Assembly (NCBI GenBank): GCA_030594665.1
Contig: JAUVET010000029.1
Location: 1 to 10,537 of the forward strand
Direction of reading: 5' to 3'
Source: Methanosarcinaceae archaeon
GTDB taxonomy: Archaea > Halobacteriota > Methanosarcinia > Methanosarcinales > Methanosarcinaceae
DNA length: 10,537 bases
This document shows positions 1-5,676 of this stretch, piece by piece. The notes beneath the pieces are model-generated. The model was given only the letters and a program-made list of their open reading frames with translations. It did not search any database and was not told the origin of the DNA. The position numbers and the translations under genes were made by a program. Numbering within the stretch: position 1 is the stretch's first letter; each line of letters begins with the position of its first letter.

Positions 1-1
1 C

Positions 2-97
2 ATTATAAAACTATCGGTTTTGATTTTTATGGTTAAACGTGTGGTGGAAAATCAGTTAGAAGATGGCGAATTTATGAAATTTGATGTGGGATTATAG
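2..97 (+). pseudogene. Possible 3' end of a gene cut by the window edge
   Basis: An open frame enters at the left edge and stops at TAG 95-97. Its last residues read roughly MVKRVVENQLEDGEF followed by MKFDVGL. The VENQLEDGEF stretch resembles the hydrophilic tail seen in some HD-domain hydrolases of the PgpH type (a 'KLEDGQ-' motif), but the match is short and made from memory. Only about 31 codons are visible and an internal ATG lies at 29-31. It may be a real C-terminus, a remnant or chance. Sequence left of the window would settle it. Confidence 0.22.
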
Positions 98-360
98 GGC
101 AAAAATGGATGTTATTTCCAGACGCTAGAATGACGCCATAGGATCAAATTGACTCTCTTTTCAAAAACTTCTCCTATTAGCAATCCAGGTCCTAAATGAA
201 ATGGTGTTAAGGGCATATTTCTAGTTAATTATTGGACTATTATTAAGGTTTTGGGATAAATTGTGTTAGCTGTGACCTCTCGCCTCCCATCTGGCAAAAA
301 AATCACGCTTGTGTGCTGCACAATCAATAAGATATATGGTCGATTCGCTGTGTGGAAATG

Positions 361-437
361 GCAGACTGTGCGCGGGTAAGCATGATTATGCGCCGTGCAT
401 GGAATGTGTAGGGGCATGTCAGAACAAGGCACTTTTT
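361..437 (+). repeat. Dispersed repeat, copy A (pair with 3135-3209)
   Basis: This aligns with 3135-3209 in the same orientation at about 87% identity over 77 positions, with one 2-nt gap. It includes a perfect 31-bp match (397-427 with 3169-3199). Both copies end in a short T-rich run. The two copies bracket the HicB/trmO/SEC-C/membrane-protein block as ~2.7-kb-spaced direct repeats. I see no conserved ORF in it and no transposase nearby, so it is a non-coding repeat of unknown origin. Confidence 0.8.
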
Positions 438-485
438 TATATGGGGTGAAATATCAACTCAAAAAGATGCAATTTCGTGTAAACA

Positions 486-497
486 TTTATATCTAAA
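486..497 (+). promoter_or_regulatory. Archaeal TATA box for the HicB-like gene
   Basis: The element TTTATATCTAAA is centred near 490. Archaeal transcription usually starts about 25 nt downstream of the TATA centre, which puts the start close to 515. That is almost at the GTG at 519, and no Shine-Dalgarno sequence is present, so a leaderless or near-leaderless transcript is the simplest reading. Confidence 0.5.
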
Positions 498-518
498 CTC
501 GTCCAAAGATAAATTCAT

Positions 519-719
519 GTGAAAACTATTATCCAAATCCACAAGGAAGGAAAATATTTCGTAGCCTCTGACCTGATTACAAATGTTGCGGATCAGGGGT
601 TTACGGAAGAAGAGGCTCTTGTAAACTTAAAAAAAGGACTTGAAGAGCATTATCAAATCCTCATGGAACTCGCCCCAAAAGATCAAAAAATCTTTTTCTT
701 GTTGCATGCACCTGATTAA
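519..719 (+). CDS. Orphan HicB-family (UPF0150-like) antitoxin-type protein
   Basis: This 66-residue protein has the compact beta-beta-alpha HicB/UPF0150 fold signature: an N-terminal strand (KTIIQIHKEGKYFVASD), the hallmark 'ADQGFTEEEALVNLKKGLEEHY' helix region, and a final strand. HicB proteins normally neutralise the HicA mRNA interferase, but no HicA-like ORF lies on either side, so this is a solitary member. The start must be GTG, because the overlapping ATG at 517 is followed at once by TGA. No ribosome binding site is visible, which fits leaderless expression from the TATA at 486-497. The last residues (FFLLHAPD) are encoded where trmO homology begins in another frame, so the native C-terminus may have been replaced at a recombination junction. 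Family assignment is good; function as an antitoxin is unproven. Confidence 0.75.
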   Translation: MKTIIQIHKEGKYFVASDLITNVADQGFTEEEALVNLKKGLEEHYQILMELAPKDQKIFFLLHAPD

Positions 720-1020
720 TTCACCCAAGGATGTATCCTTAAAAGTGAAGCCGTATATGGACAACGAAGAGCACGGAATTTTTGCAATACAAAGCCCAAG
801 TAGACCCAATCCAATCGACATCACGATAGTGCGTCTTGCCAGAATTGAAGAAAACATACTCAATATTAAGGATTTAGACATTGTTGATAGAACCCCTCTT
901 TTGGATATCAAACTATATGTACCAGAGTTTGATATACAGGAAGTAGCGAAAATAGGATGGCTTGAGAAAAACGTACATAAATTTCCAACATCAAAAGATG
1001 AGGGGAGATTCATGGAATGA
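706..1020 (+). pseudogene. trmO: 5'-truncated trmO (tRNA m6t6A37 methyltransferase) remnant
   Basis: This frame encodes the C-terminal part of the TrmO/TsaA (UPF0066) family: VKPYMDNEEHGIFA, then SPSRPNPI, LDIVDRTPLLDIK and YVPEFD. TrmO uses S-adenosylmethionine to N6-methylate t6A37 in some tRNAs. The N-terminal half, with the first strand and its conserved residues, is absent: upstream of about 706 the same DNA encodes the HicB-like protein in another frame. Three positions normally near-invariant are changed: the Gly after RPNPI is Asp (817-819), Gly of DGTPLLDIK is Arg (889-891), and the Pro after LLDIK is Leu (913-915). Truncation plus these changes indicate a decaying gene. The frame is open to TGA 1018-1020, so a fragment could still be translated from ATG 706 or 757. 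Confidence 0.8.
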
Positions 1021-1057
1021 TTTGTGCGACTTCCGGTAACAGAGTGTATCTGGCTTC

Positions 1058-1070
1058 GTGCCTTCGGCAC
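1058..1070 (+). terminator. Small GC hairpin after the trmO remnant
   Basis: GTGCC and GGCAC are perfect complementary arms around a TTC loop, 38 nt after the trmO stop. There is no T-run behind it, so terminator function is only a possibility. It may be an ordinary RNA structure or a relic. Confidence 0.25.
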
Positions 1071-1118
1071 TTCGCCCTAATCTCTCCATTTAGTCAAGAC
1101 TTCAGAACACTCGAATCG

Positions 1119-1128
1119 TTATATAAAA
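1119..1128 (+). promoter_or_regulatory. TATA box for the SEC-C gene pair
   Basis: TTATATAAAA is a near-ideal archaeal TATA box. Transcription would start around 1148-1152, giving a leader of about 55-60 nt before the ATG at 1208. The leader contains GGAG at 1193-1196, spaced 11 nt from the start, longer than usual. It is the only strong promoter ahead of the two SEC-C genes. Confidence 0.6.
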
Positions 1129-1207
1129 TCCGGAACGCGGAAAATATAAAAAGCAGTGTGTCTTTACTACTTAATTATTAAGAAGATACAATGGAGATAA
1201 AATAAAA

Positions 1208-1633
1208 ATGTCTCAAGAAACCGGTATAAATAACCCATGTCCATGTGGTTCAGGAAAGACATTCGAACATTGTTGCCATCAAATGATAAAATCGACGCCA
1301 GATGGCGGAAAGAAGATACCAATTCTTGCAAAACATGTTGACTCGGTTCCTATGCACAACTCTAATGGAATAAGACCCGATATGGCCAAAGAAGAAATAA
1401 TCAACTCATGCATTGAAGTAATACACTCGATTATAAAAATTGAAAAGGTAGGTATGTTGAGAGATTTAGTCGATAAAGTAGTTCAGGATTTGAATATTAC
1501 TCCAAATTTTACATACAAGGAGATTGGTATACAAATGGAAAACGATGGTCGGTTTGAGGTCTATCAAATGCAGGTGTGTAGCCTAAAAGGAACTGATCCG
1601 ATTGAGTTGATATTAAATAAACTTGAGCGGTGA
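1208..1633 (+). CDS. SEC-C zinc-binding motif protein (short)
   Basis: This 141-residue protein opens with a SEC-C motif: CPCGSGKTFEHCC gives Cys11, Cys13, Cys22 and Cys23, the C-x-C-x8-C-C pattern that binds one zinc ion in the SecA tail and in many stand-alone proteins. Residues 24-60 are polar and probably flexible. The rest (about 60-141) looks helical, then turns to a short strand-rich end (GRFEVYQMQVCSLKG). I do not recognise this C-terminal domain. No membrane segment or signal peptide is visible, so it should be cytosolic. It is the first gene of a probable two-gene operon: the next SEC-C gene begins 6 nt after its stop, and that gene's ribosome binding site overlaps the stop. Zinc binding is well supported; partner and role are unknown. 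Confidence 0.75.
   Translation: MSQETGINNPCPCGSGKTFEHCCHQMIKSTPDGGKKIPILAKHVDSVPMHNSNGIRPDMAKEEIINSCIEVIHSIIKIEKVGMLRDLVDKVVQDLNITPNFTYKEIGIQMENDGRFEVYQMQVCSLKGTDPIELILNKLER
1629..1633 (+). promoter_or_regulatory. Ribosome binding site inside the upstream stop codon
   Basis: GGTGA at 1629-1633 contains the TGA stop of the first SEC-C gene and lies 6 nt before the ATG at 1640. It fixes the start of the second gene and suggests translational coupling. Confidence 0.65.
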
Positions 1634-1639
1634 ATTAAT

Positions 1640-2728
1640 ATGTCTAAAAAAATCAATAGAAACGATTCATGTCCTTGTGGTTCTGGGAAAAAATACAAAC
1701 ACTGTTGTTTGAAAAAAGATAACACAGTCCATCGAAGTCCATCCAGAGTGAGACCTTTCATTAGTAGTCTTACTCTTATGAGGTTTGATCAAGAATTCAA
1801 GGATAATCCTAAAATGGTAGAGGATACCTTGAAAAAACAAGGTTATCCAATTGACAGGGAAAAAGTAAAAGAATCCATGTTACGTTCATGGGATTTTAAA
1901 AAGATCGGAAAAATGAGTACGGAAGAAATTATAGATAAATTGCATTCAATGAATGTCAAATTTTCAGTTGATGTTTTTAAAAGGCAAACTCGAAATTCCA
2001 TATCTTCGATACAATTGGCAAAAAATTATTATTTAACACAAGATTATCATGCTAAGGGTTTTGATGTGGACTTCATTTTGCTGGCAATATACGAATTGTG
2101 GAAACGGATCATGCCTGATCAGATCAATATTGAAATGATCGACGATGAGATGCAAGAAGGCTATGATGCTCTAAAAAATAATAAATTTGATGAGTGTATG
2201 GAAAAATGGTCGCGAGCATGGAAGACTATATTGGCTATTGTTCCTACTTACATTAACTCCGTTAAAGAAGCCGACGAATTTATGATAGAACCATTAACAC
2301 AGTCTATTTATAACTGGTGTCAGGATTTTGAGATAGAGTTATTTAATGCAGGATTAAAAGATAAATCCGATTTCAAAAAAAGAATCGAATATTGCAATGA
2401 ATTCTGTCAATCATTTCCTGAAACAGATGATTCAATCATAGTAAATATGTTCAGGGCAGAAGCGGAGTCATATGCCGAATTAAGGGATTTCGAAACCGCC
2501 GATAAACTATTTGGGAACTTGGTAAATAAATATCCTGGCAGTATTTGGGGATATGTTGGATGGGGCGATATGTATATGTGGACAAAATTTATTGATAAAG
2601 GTTTCCCGAATTACAAAAAAGCAGGGGAAATTTATTTGTTTGGTCTTGAACAGTGTGATGACGAAGATAACATCATTAGTGGACGATTAGAGGATTTAGA
2701 GAAAAAGATGAATGAGAAGACAGAATAG
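1640..2728 (+). CDS. SEC-C motif protein with helical, TPR-like C-terminus
   Basis: This 362-residue protein starts with CPCGSGKKYKHCC, putting Cys11, Cys13, Cys22 and Cys23 in exactly the register of the preceding gene's motif; the rest of the two proteins is not obviously alike. Residues about 45-130 are charged and helical. From about 165 to 355 the chain is rich in amphipathic helices. The segment around 270-350 (RAEAESYAELRDFETADKLF, then YPGSIWGYVGWGDMY) reads like one or two tetratricopeptide-type units ending in a charged tail. Such a layout suggests a zinc-anchored adaptor or chaperone-like protein that binds other proteins, which is inference. Archaeal SEC-C proteins with helical repeats are generally uncharacterised. 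It is cytosolic by appearance and co-transcribed with the upstream gene. Its TAG stop lies at the start of the 37-bp repeat. Confidence 0.75.
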   Translation: MSKKINRNDSCPCGSGKKYKHCCLKKDNTVHRSPSRVRPFISSLTLMRFDQEFKDNPKMVEDTLKKQGYPIDREKVKESMLRSWDFKKIGKMSTEEIIDKLHSMNVKFSVDVFKRQTRNSISSIQLAKNYYLTQDYHAKGFDVDFILLAIYELWKRIMPDQINIEMIDDEMQEGYDALKNNKFDECMEKWSRAWKTILAIVPTYINSVKEADEFMIEPLTQSIYNWCQDFEIELFNAGLKDKSDFKKRIEYCNEFCQSFPETDDSIIVNMFRAEAESYAELRDFETADKLFGNLVNKYPGSIWGYVGWGDMYMWTKFIDKGFPNYKKAGEIYLFGLEQCDDEDNIISGRLEDLEKKMNEKTE

Positions 2729-2763
2729 TCAAACGTTGCGATGGCACACCCAACCGCAGCAGA
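2727..2763 (+). repeat. 37-bp dispersed repeat, copy 1 (pair with 8233-8269)
   Basis: It starts at the last two bases of the SEC-C gene's stop codon and matches 8233-8269 at 35 of 37 positions in the same orientation (core GGCACACCCAACCGCAGCAG). The other copy also starts at a gene's stop codon. Here the repeat runs in frame into a HicB remnant; at the other site it does not. Confidence 0.8.
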
Positions 2764-2809
2764 TCAAGGACTTACGGAAGGAGAAGCAAATGTGGTGCTC
2801 TTGAATTAA
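2741..2809 (+). pseudogene. Degraded HicB-family fragment
   Basis: From 2759 the DNA encodes ADQGLTEGEANVVLLN then TAA, matching the hallmark ADQGFTEEEALVNLKK of the HicB-like protein at 519-719. In that gene the stretch is internal. Here there is no N-terminal strand, and the frame stops within the helix. An in-frame ATG at 2741 would give only 22 residues, whose first part (MAHPTA) comes from the 37-bp repeat. The DNA identity with the intact gene is only moderate, so this is probably a different hicB that was lost rather than a recent copy. Confidence 0.6.
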
Positions 2810-2867
2810 GATACGGCGACATAATGTGATAAATACTGGCTTTTCATTTACATTTTGAGATAAAAAG

Positions 2868-3113
2868 ATGGACATAAGCATGATATTACTTGTTATTGTA
2901 TTAGTATTTTTAGCAGCACTCATATTTACCAAAAGGAGACAGTTAGCCAAAGAGAAAAAAGATATTGTAATCTATGGAAGCGTTGTGTTGATTTGTATTT
3001 TTTCAACTAAATATATATCGTTTCCGTATGATCTATTACCATTAGGAATCGGTTTTACAGCTTTATTTTTATTATGGAAAAATGGTTCTAAGCACAATCT
3101 GTTAAATAAGTAA
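2868..3113 (+). CDS. Small three-helix membrane protein, unknown function
   Basis: This 81-residue protein is mostly hydrophobic. Predicted membrane helices span about 5-20 (MILLVIVLVFLAALIF), 33-46 (IVIYGSVVLICIFS) and 55-70 (DLLPLGIGFTALFLLW). The charged loop KRRQLAKEKK (22-31) and the lysine-rich tail would both lie in the cytoplasm by the positive-inside rule, leaving the N-terminus outside. A weak GAGA element (2857-2860) precedes the ATG. No family is recognised. It stands alone between a HicB fragment and a dispersed repeat. Hydrophobicity pattern and consistent topology argue for a real gene; its role cannot be told from sequence. Confidence 0.55.
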   Translation: MDISMILLVIVLVFLAALIFTKRRQLAKEKKDIVIYGSVVLICIFSTKYISFPYDLLPLGIGFTALFLLWKNGSKHNLLNK

Positions 3114-3134
3114 ACAAATTTTAGACAATAAATA

Positions 3135-3209
3135 GCAGGCTGCGCGCGGGCAAGCATGATTATGTGCTGCATGGAATGTGTAGGGGCATGTCAGAACAAT
3201 TCACTTTTT
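3135..3209 (+). repeat. Dispersed repeat, copy B (pair with 361-437)
   Basis: This is the second copy of the ~77-bp repeat, beginning 21 nt after the membrane-protein stop. The perfect 31-bp core is at 3169-3199. It differs from copy A by a 2-nt deletion and a few transitions, and is followed almost at once by the GC-rich hairpin at 3222-3243, which copy A lacks. Confidence 0.8.
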
Positions 3210-3210
3210 C

Positions 3211-3369
3211 ATGATGTTTGGAATCCGCCGCCTGCGGCGGATTGTCTCGAAATTAAAACTACCTGAACATATCCCAAAAATCATTGGTTACAAAGATATT
3301 GACACGCGGGAAATGATGTGTGTTAATGGCGCAGTATCATCATATCAATATGGGAAATTTTTCATATAA
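3211..3369 (+). other. Short ORF of uncertain status, overlaps the ATPase tail
   Basis: An open frame from ATG 3211 gives 52 residues, the middle of which (KLPEHIPKIIGYKDIDTREM) looks protein-like. Its first codons run through the GC-rich hairpin, and its last 30 nt lie antisense to the ATPase 3' end. There is no ribosome binding site. I do not recognise a family. It could be a gene remnant that kept only part of its frame. Confidence 0.2.
3222..3243. terminator. Perfect GC-rich hairpin between convergent genes
   Basis: Ten-base arms AATCCGCCGC and GCGGCGGATT are perfectly complementary around a CT spacer. It lies between the plus-strand membrane-protein gene and the minus-strand ATPase gene, 97 nt past the ATPase stop. 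It may act as a transcript end for either side, or be a REP-like palindromic repeat. No strong T-run follows on either strand. Confidence 0.4.
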
Positions 3370-4965
3370 TTTCATCAGGAAGTTTATATCCTCTATTCCC
3401 CACACCCATATACCTTCTTCAATAGCCAATGACATCGCTTTTGAATCAATCCCTGAAGTGGCAACCATTATCTTCTCTTCTACTTTCAGGTTGGATCCGG
3501 CTACCTTTGATGCAAAATTCCTCACCATCTTAGATGATACAGGTGATGTTTTCACTTCCACAAGCCAATATCCATTTTTGTACTGTGCTGCAATGTCAAA
3601 TTCGGCCCCCCGGATTACCCTCTGCTCCACCTCATCAAATTTCGGTAGTTTCTTTTCGTGGAGTGATATGCGACTGTCAAAAGCCCTGAATACTTCTCTT
3701 ACCCTGGCTTCAATGCCTTTGCCGTTCTCCTGTTTGTGTACACTGATCATCTGCTCGATGTTCGATTTGAACATGTCCAGTTTTATGCCGATCTCAGGTA
3801 TGTAATCATCTTCACGAAGTGTAAACACATATTTCAACCAGAGTTTAAGCAGCGGATCAATTAGAGTGTACACACTTCCGCTTTTTCTCACAATCCCGAC
3901 CTCAATGAGATTTCGAAGATATCTTGAAAGTGAAGATGCTTTGATATGTGCACCTCTTGCGATCTCACTTGATGTGTGCGCTCCTTTTGCAATGGCAACC
4001 ATAAGATCAATGTAAGTCGCAAACCCCCGCCTGTCCAGTGAATTCTCAATGAATTCTGAAATATGGAAGTATAACGTTCCCTGCGTACTAAACAATTCAT
4101 TTGCAATTGCATCGATAATATGGATATTTGATATCTTTTTATGTCCCCTCTCAATTGCGAGGTCGCTTATAGCAAATGTCAATATGTCCAGATAGAAAGG
4201 ATATCCCCCGGATATTGAAACCAGCAGGGATGTGTTTACATCACCAATAACCAGATCATCTTTTTTAAATTTCATTCTAATGAACTTGCGCGAATTTTCA
4301 TAATCGAACGGTGGTACGAAAACCTTTTCAAAATGACTGTATAATGGCGAATCCGCTTCACTCACCAGACGCTGCATCATTCCGATGGATGAACCTGATA
4401 TAATCCACCATACGTCAGGTTGCTGCATGATATTCTCCCGGAATATATCTAGGGCAGATGTGTAGTTGTAATCGACAAGTCTCTGGAATTCATCAAGTAT
4501 GATAATGGGTTTTGAATCCGTTTCCTTCGAAAGAATGGTGGGAATATTTACTAATTGTTCAAATGATCTGCTCAGGTCAGTATCCCTTGCCTCAAGAGCT
4601 ATATCAATGGATGCAACTGTCTCAGGGCAGTATTTCATAGCGGTTCGCAACAGTTCTTTTGGTTTTTGATTCGGGATGTCGGTAAGTTTCAGGGATTTGA
4701 GGTATGCATACAGTATTGCAGACGAAAATTTCTCAATGAATTTGTAGCCATTCTCTATGCTCAAATAAACATATACAGGCAGTACATCGTCCTGCATCGA
4801 TGACATGAATTGGAATATAATTGAAGTTTTACCGGACTTTCGCTGTCCGATCAATGCAATGTTCCTGCGAGTATTGCGTTTGAAGTTTTCAAGCCGCCTG
4901 CCGAACATTTGCAGAATGATATCCCTGTCATGAAATTCAGGACCTACTACCGGATCACCTAACAT
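3340..4965 (-). CDS. Archaeal-superfamily AAA ATPase with winged helix and DUF234-like nuclease-fold tail
   Basis: This protein belongs to the archaeal ATPase group often labelled ATPase_2/DUF234 (COG1672). Counting from ATG 4965 (541 residues), Walker A is GQRKSGKTS (40-48) and Walker B IIILDEF (about 154-160, Asp158-Glu159). SGSSIGMMQ follows as the sensor-like segment typical of the group. Residues about 315-380 form a winged helix (SSEIARGAHIKASSLSRYL). The C-terminus carries a PD-(D/E)XK-like signature: GAEFD (Asp457), then LVEVK (Glu470, Lys472). Such proteins are nucleotide-dependent and probably bind or cut DNA, but their true roles are largely unknown. I prefer ATG 4965 over GTG 4977 because AGGTGA sits 8 nt before the ATG and overlaps the GTG. 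The gene stands alone, behind a palindrome that overlaps its probable promoter. Confidence 0.85.
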   Translation of the reverse strand: MLGDPVVGPEFHDRDIILQMFGRRLENFKRNTRRNIALIGQRKSGKTSIIFQFMSSMQDDVLPVYVYLSIENGYKFIEKFSSAILYAYLKSLKLTDIPNQKPKELLRTAMKYCPETVASIDIALEARDTDLSRSFEQLVNIPTILSKETDSKPIIILDEFQRLVDYNYTSALDIFRENIMQQPDVWWIISGSSIGMMQRLVSEADSPLYSHFEKVFVPPFDYENSRKFIRMKFKKDDLVIGDVNTSLLVSISGGYPFYLDILTFAISDLAIERGHKKISNIHIIDAIANELFSTQGTLYFHISEFIENSLDRRGFATYIDLMVAIAKGAHTSSEIARGAHIKASSLSRYLRNLIEVGIVRKSGSVYTLIDPLLKLWLKYVFTLREDDYIPEIGIKLDMFKSNIEQMISVHKQENGKGIEARVREVFRAFDSRISLHEKKLPKFDEVEQRVIRGAEFDIAAQYKNGYWLVEVKTSPVSSKMVRNFASKVAGSNLKVEEKIMVATSGIDSKAMSLAIEEGIWVWGIEDINFLMKLYEKFPILI

Positions 4966-4973
4966 ATTTTGTT

Positions 4974-4979
4974 TCACCT
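4974..4979 (-). promoter_or_regulatory. Ribosome binding site that decides the ATPase start
   Basis: On the minus strand AGGTGA ends 8 nt before the ATG at 4965. The possible GTG start at 4977 lies within this motif and has no ribosome binding site of its own, which favours the ATG. Confidence 0.6.
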
Positions 4980-4999
4980 GATACTTATATGAACATCAA

Positions 5000-5039
5000 C
5001 ATATATGCAGGTCTGCATATATGAAGGTTTGCATATGAA
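5000..5039. promoter_or_regulatory. Palindromic operator/promoter candidate of the ATPase gene
   Basis: CATATATGCAG (5000-5010) and CTGCATATATG (5013-5023) are perfect 11-base inverted arms with a GT spacer. A third site follows directly: GGTCTGCATATATGAA (5010-5025) is repeated as GGTTTGCATATGAA (5026-5039). On the minus strand the CATATATG within the right arm is the best-placed TATA box: a start near 4993 would give a short leader that includes the AGGTGA. A dimeric regulator bound here would therefore block the promoter. The regulator is unknown and could be the ATPase itself. Confidence 0.6.
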
Positions 5040-5125
5040 TTATAGTATGGACTACATGCTATTGATATGTTTCCATGAAAAGAGATACAAAAGAGTCGAT
5101 TTGGCGTTTTGTGTGTGAAATTTGA

Positions 5126-5310
5126 TTACAGCAGTTTTTCTTCTATTTCCACAACATCTTTATCTCGCCTGTGATACTTCATCTTCGCTATCATATTTTT
5201 GGCAACATTCAGATTCACTCGTGCATCTTCTTTATTGGTATTTGTATAAATGTGGTCAGATAGTTGCTTAAATTCGATTGTCCTATCTGAAACTAGAACC
5301 AACACAATCG
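5126..5310 (-). pseudogene. Possible 3' gene remnant, helical tail
   Basis: A minus-strand frame ending at 5126 reads, in its last 55-60 residues, VLVSDRTIEFKQLSDH, then KEDARVNLNVAKNMIAKMKY and KDVVEIEEKLL. This is charged, helical and protein-like. Upstream in the same frame (about 5310-5491) the translation becomes Trp/Pro-rich and implausible, and the DNA looks like intergenic repeat. So either a C-terminal fragment of a lost gene remains, or the 121-residue ORF is spurious. No family is recognised. Confidence 0.3.
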
Positions 5311-5438
5311 CCGCAGGCTGCGCATTCCACTGCTGCCAAACCCATAACCCCAAACCCAACCATGTAATTCTCAGATATGCAAATACGACACCGCCTGAAA
5401 ACCGTTTTGTATTTTCATGTTCATGGTGTGGGAACGTG

Positions 5439-5454
5439 CCGCGCTTTCGCGCGG
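5439..5454. repeat. GC-rich hairpin in AT-rich surroundings
   Basis: CCGCGC and GCGCGG form perfect 6-base arms around TTTC. It lies in the non-coding part of the 5126-5491 debris and stands out in base composition. Function unknown. Confidence 0.35.
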
Positions 5455-5564
5455 TCGCGTCGTTTTTCGCATATATCTTAACCCCTTCCATCTAGCTACA
5501 TTGCATGGTTGACTCGACATTAGGATATATCGTCAAATATAGAATCGCATTGCCTGAATTAATG

Positions 5565-5632
5565 GACTGGATGAACAGGATTGACAGGATACAAATGACT
5601 CACCCCATCCTGTAAATCCTGTTCATCCCGTC
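5565..5632. repeat. Long imperfect palindrome (MITE/REP-like)
   Basis: The 26-base arms 5565-5590 and 5607-5632 are complementary at 24 positions and are separated by 16 nt. The core words GGATGAACAGGAT and ATCCTGTTCATCC belong to a type of intergenic palindrome that I recall as common in many archaeal and bacterial genomes. It lies 45 nt beyond the stop of the Lrp gene and could form a transcript-ending hairpin for it. Confidence 0.6.
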
Positions 5633-5676
5633 TAATATTTACCCACTCAACATTGAGGACATCCACATTTTAAACA

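Larger units (their letters stand above)
98..518. other. Gene-free stretch with one dispersed repeat and a promoter
   Basis: I see no convincing gene here. An open minus-strand frame (229-432) runs through the dispersed repeat at 361-437 and looks incidental. The right end carries the TATA element of the next gene. The DNA at 98-360 shows no structure I can name. Confidence 0.5.

Noticed and set aside
229..432. 67-codon minus-strand ORF, with a stretch (VIFLPDGRREV) vaguely like the start of ferredoxin-type activators
   Set aside because: More than a third of it lies in the dispersed repeat, the similarity is very short, and no start signal is visible.
627..1070. 147-codon minus-strand ORF opposite hicB/trmO
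   Set aside because: The plus strand encodes clear TrmO and HicB sequence, so the antisense frame is a shadow.
200..1207. HicA toxin partner for the HicB-like gene
   Set aside because: I looked on both sides and both strands for a short HicA-like (dsRBD-fold, conserved His) frame and found none.
3320..3805. 161-codon plus-strand ORF
   Set aside because: It is antisense to the conserved ATPase tail, with a Ser/Pro-rich, non-protein-like composition.
5505..5615. 36-codon plus-strand ORF (MVDSTLGYIVKYRIALPELM...)
   Set aside because: Its second half is the palindrome at 5565-5632 and no start signal precedes it. A remnant is possible but cannot be supported.
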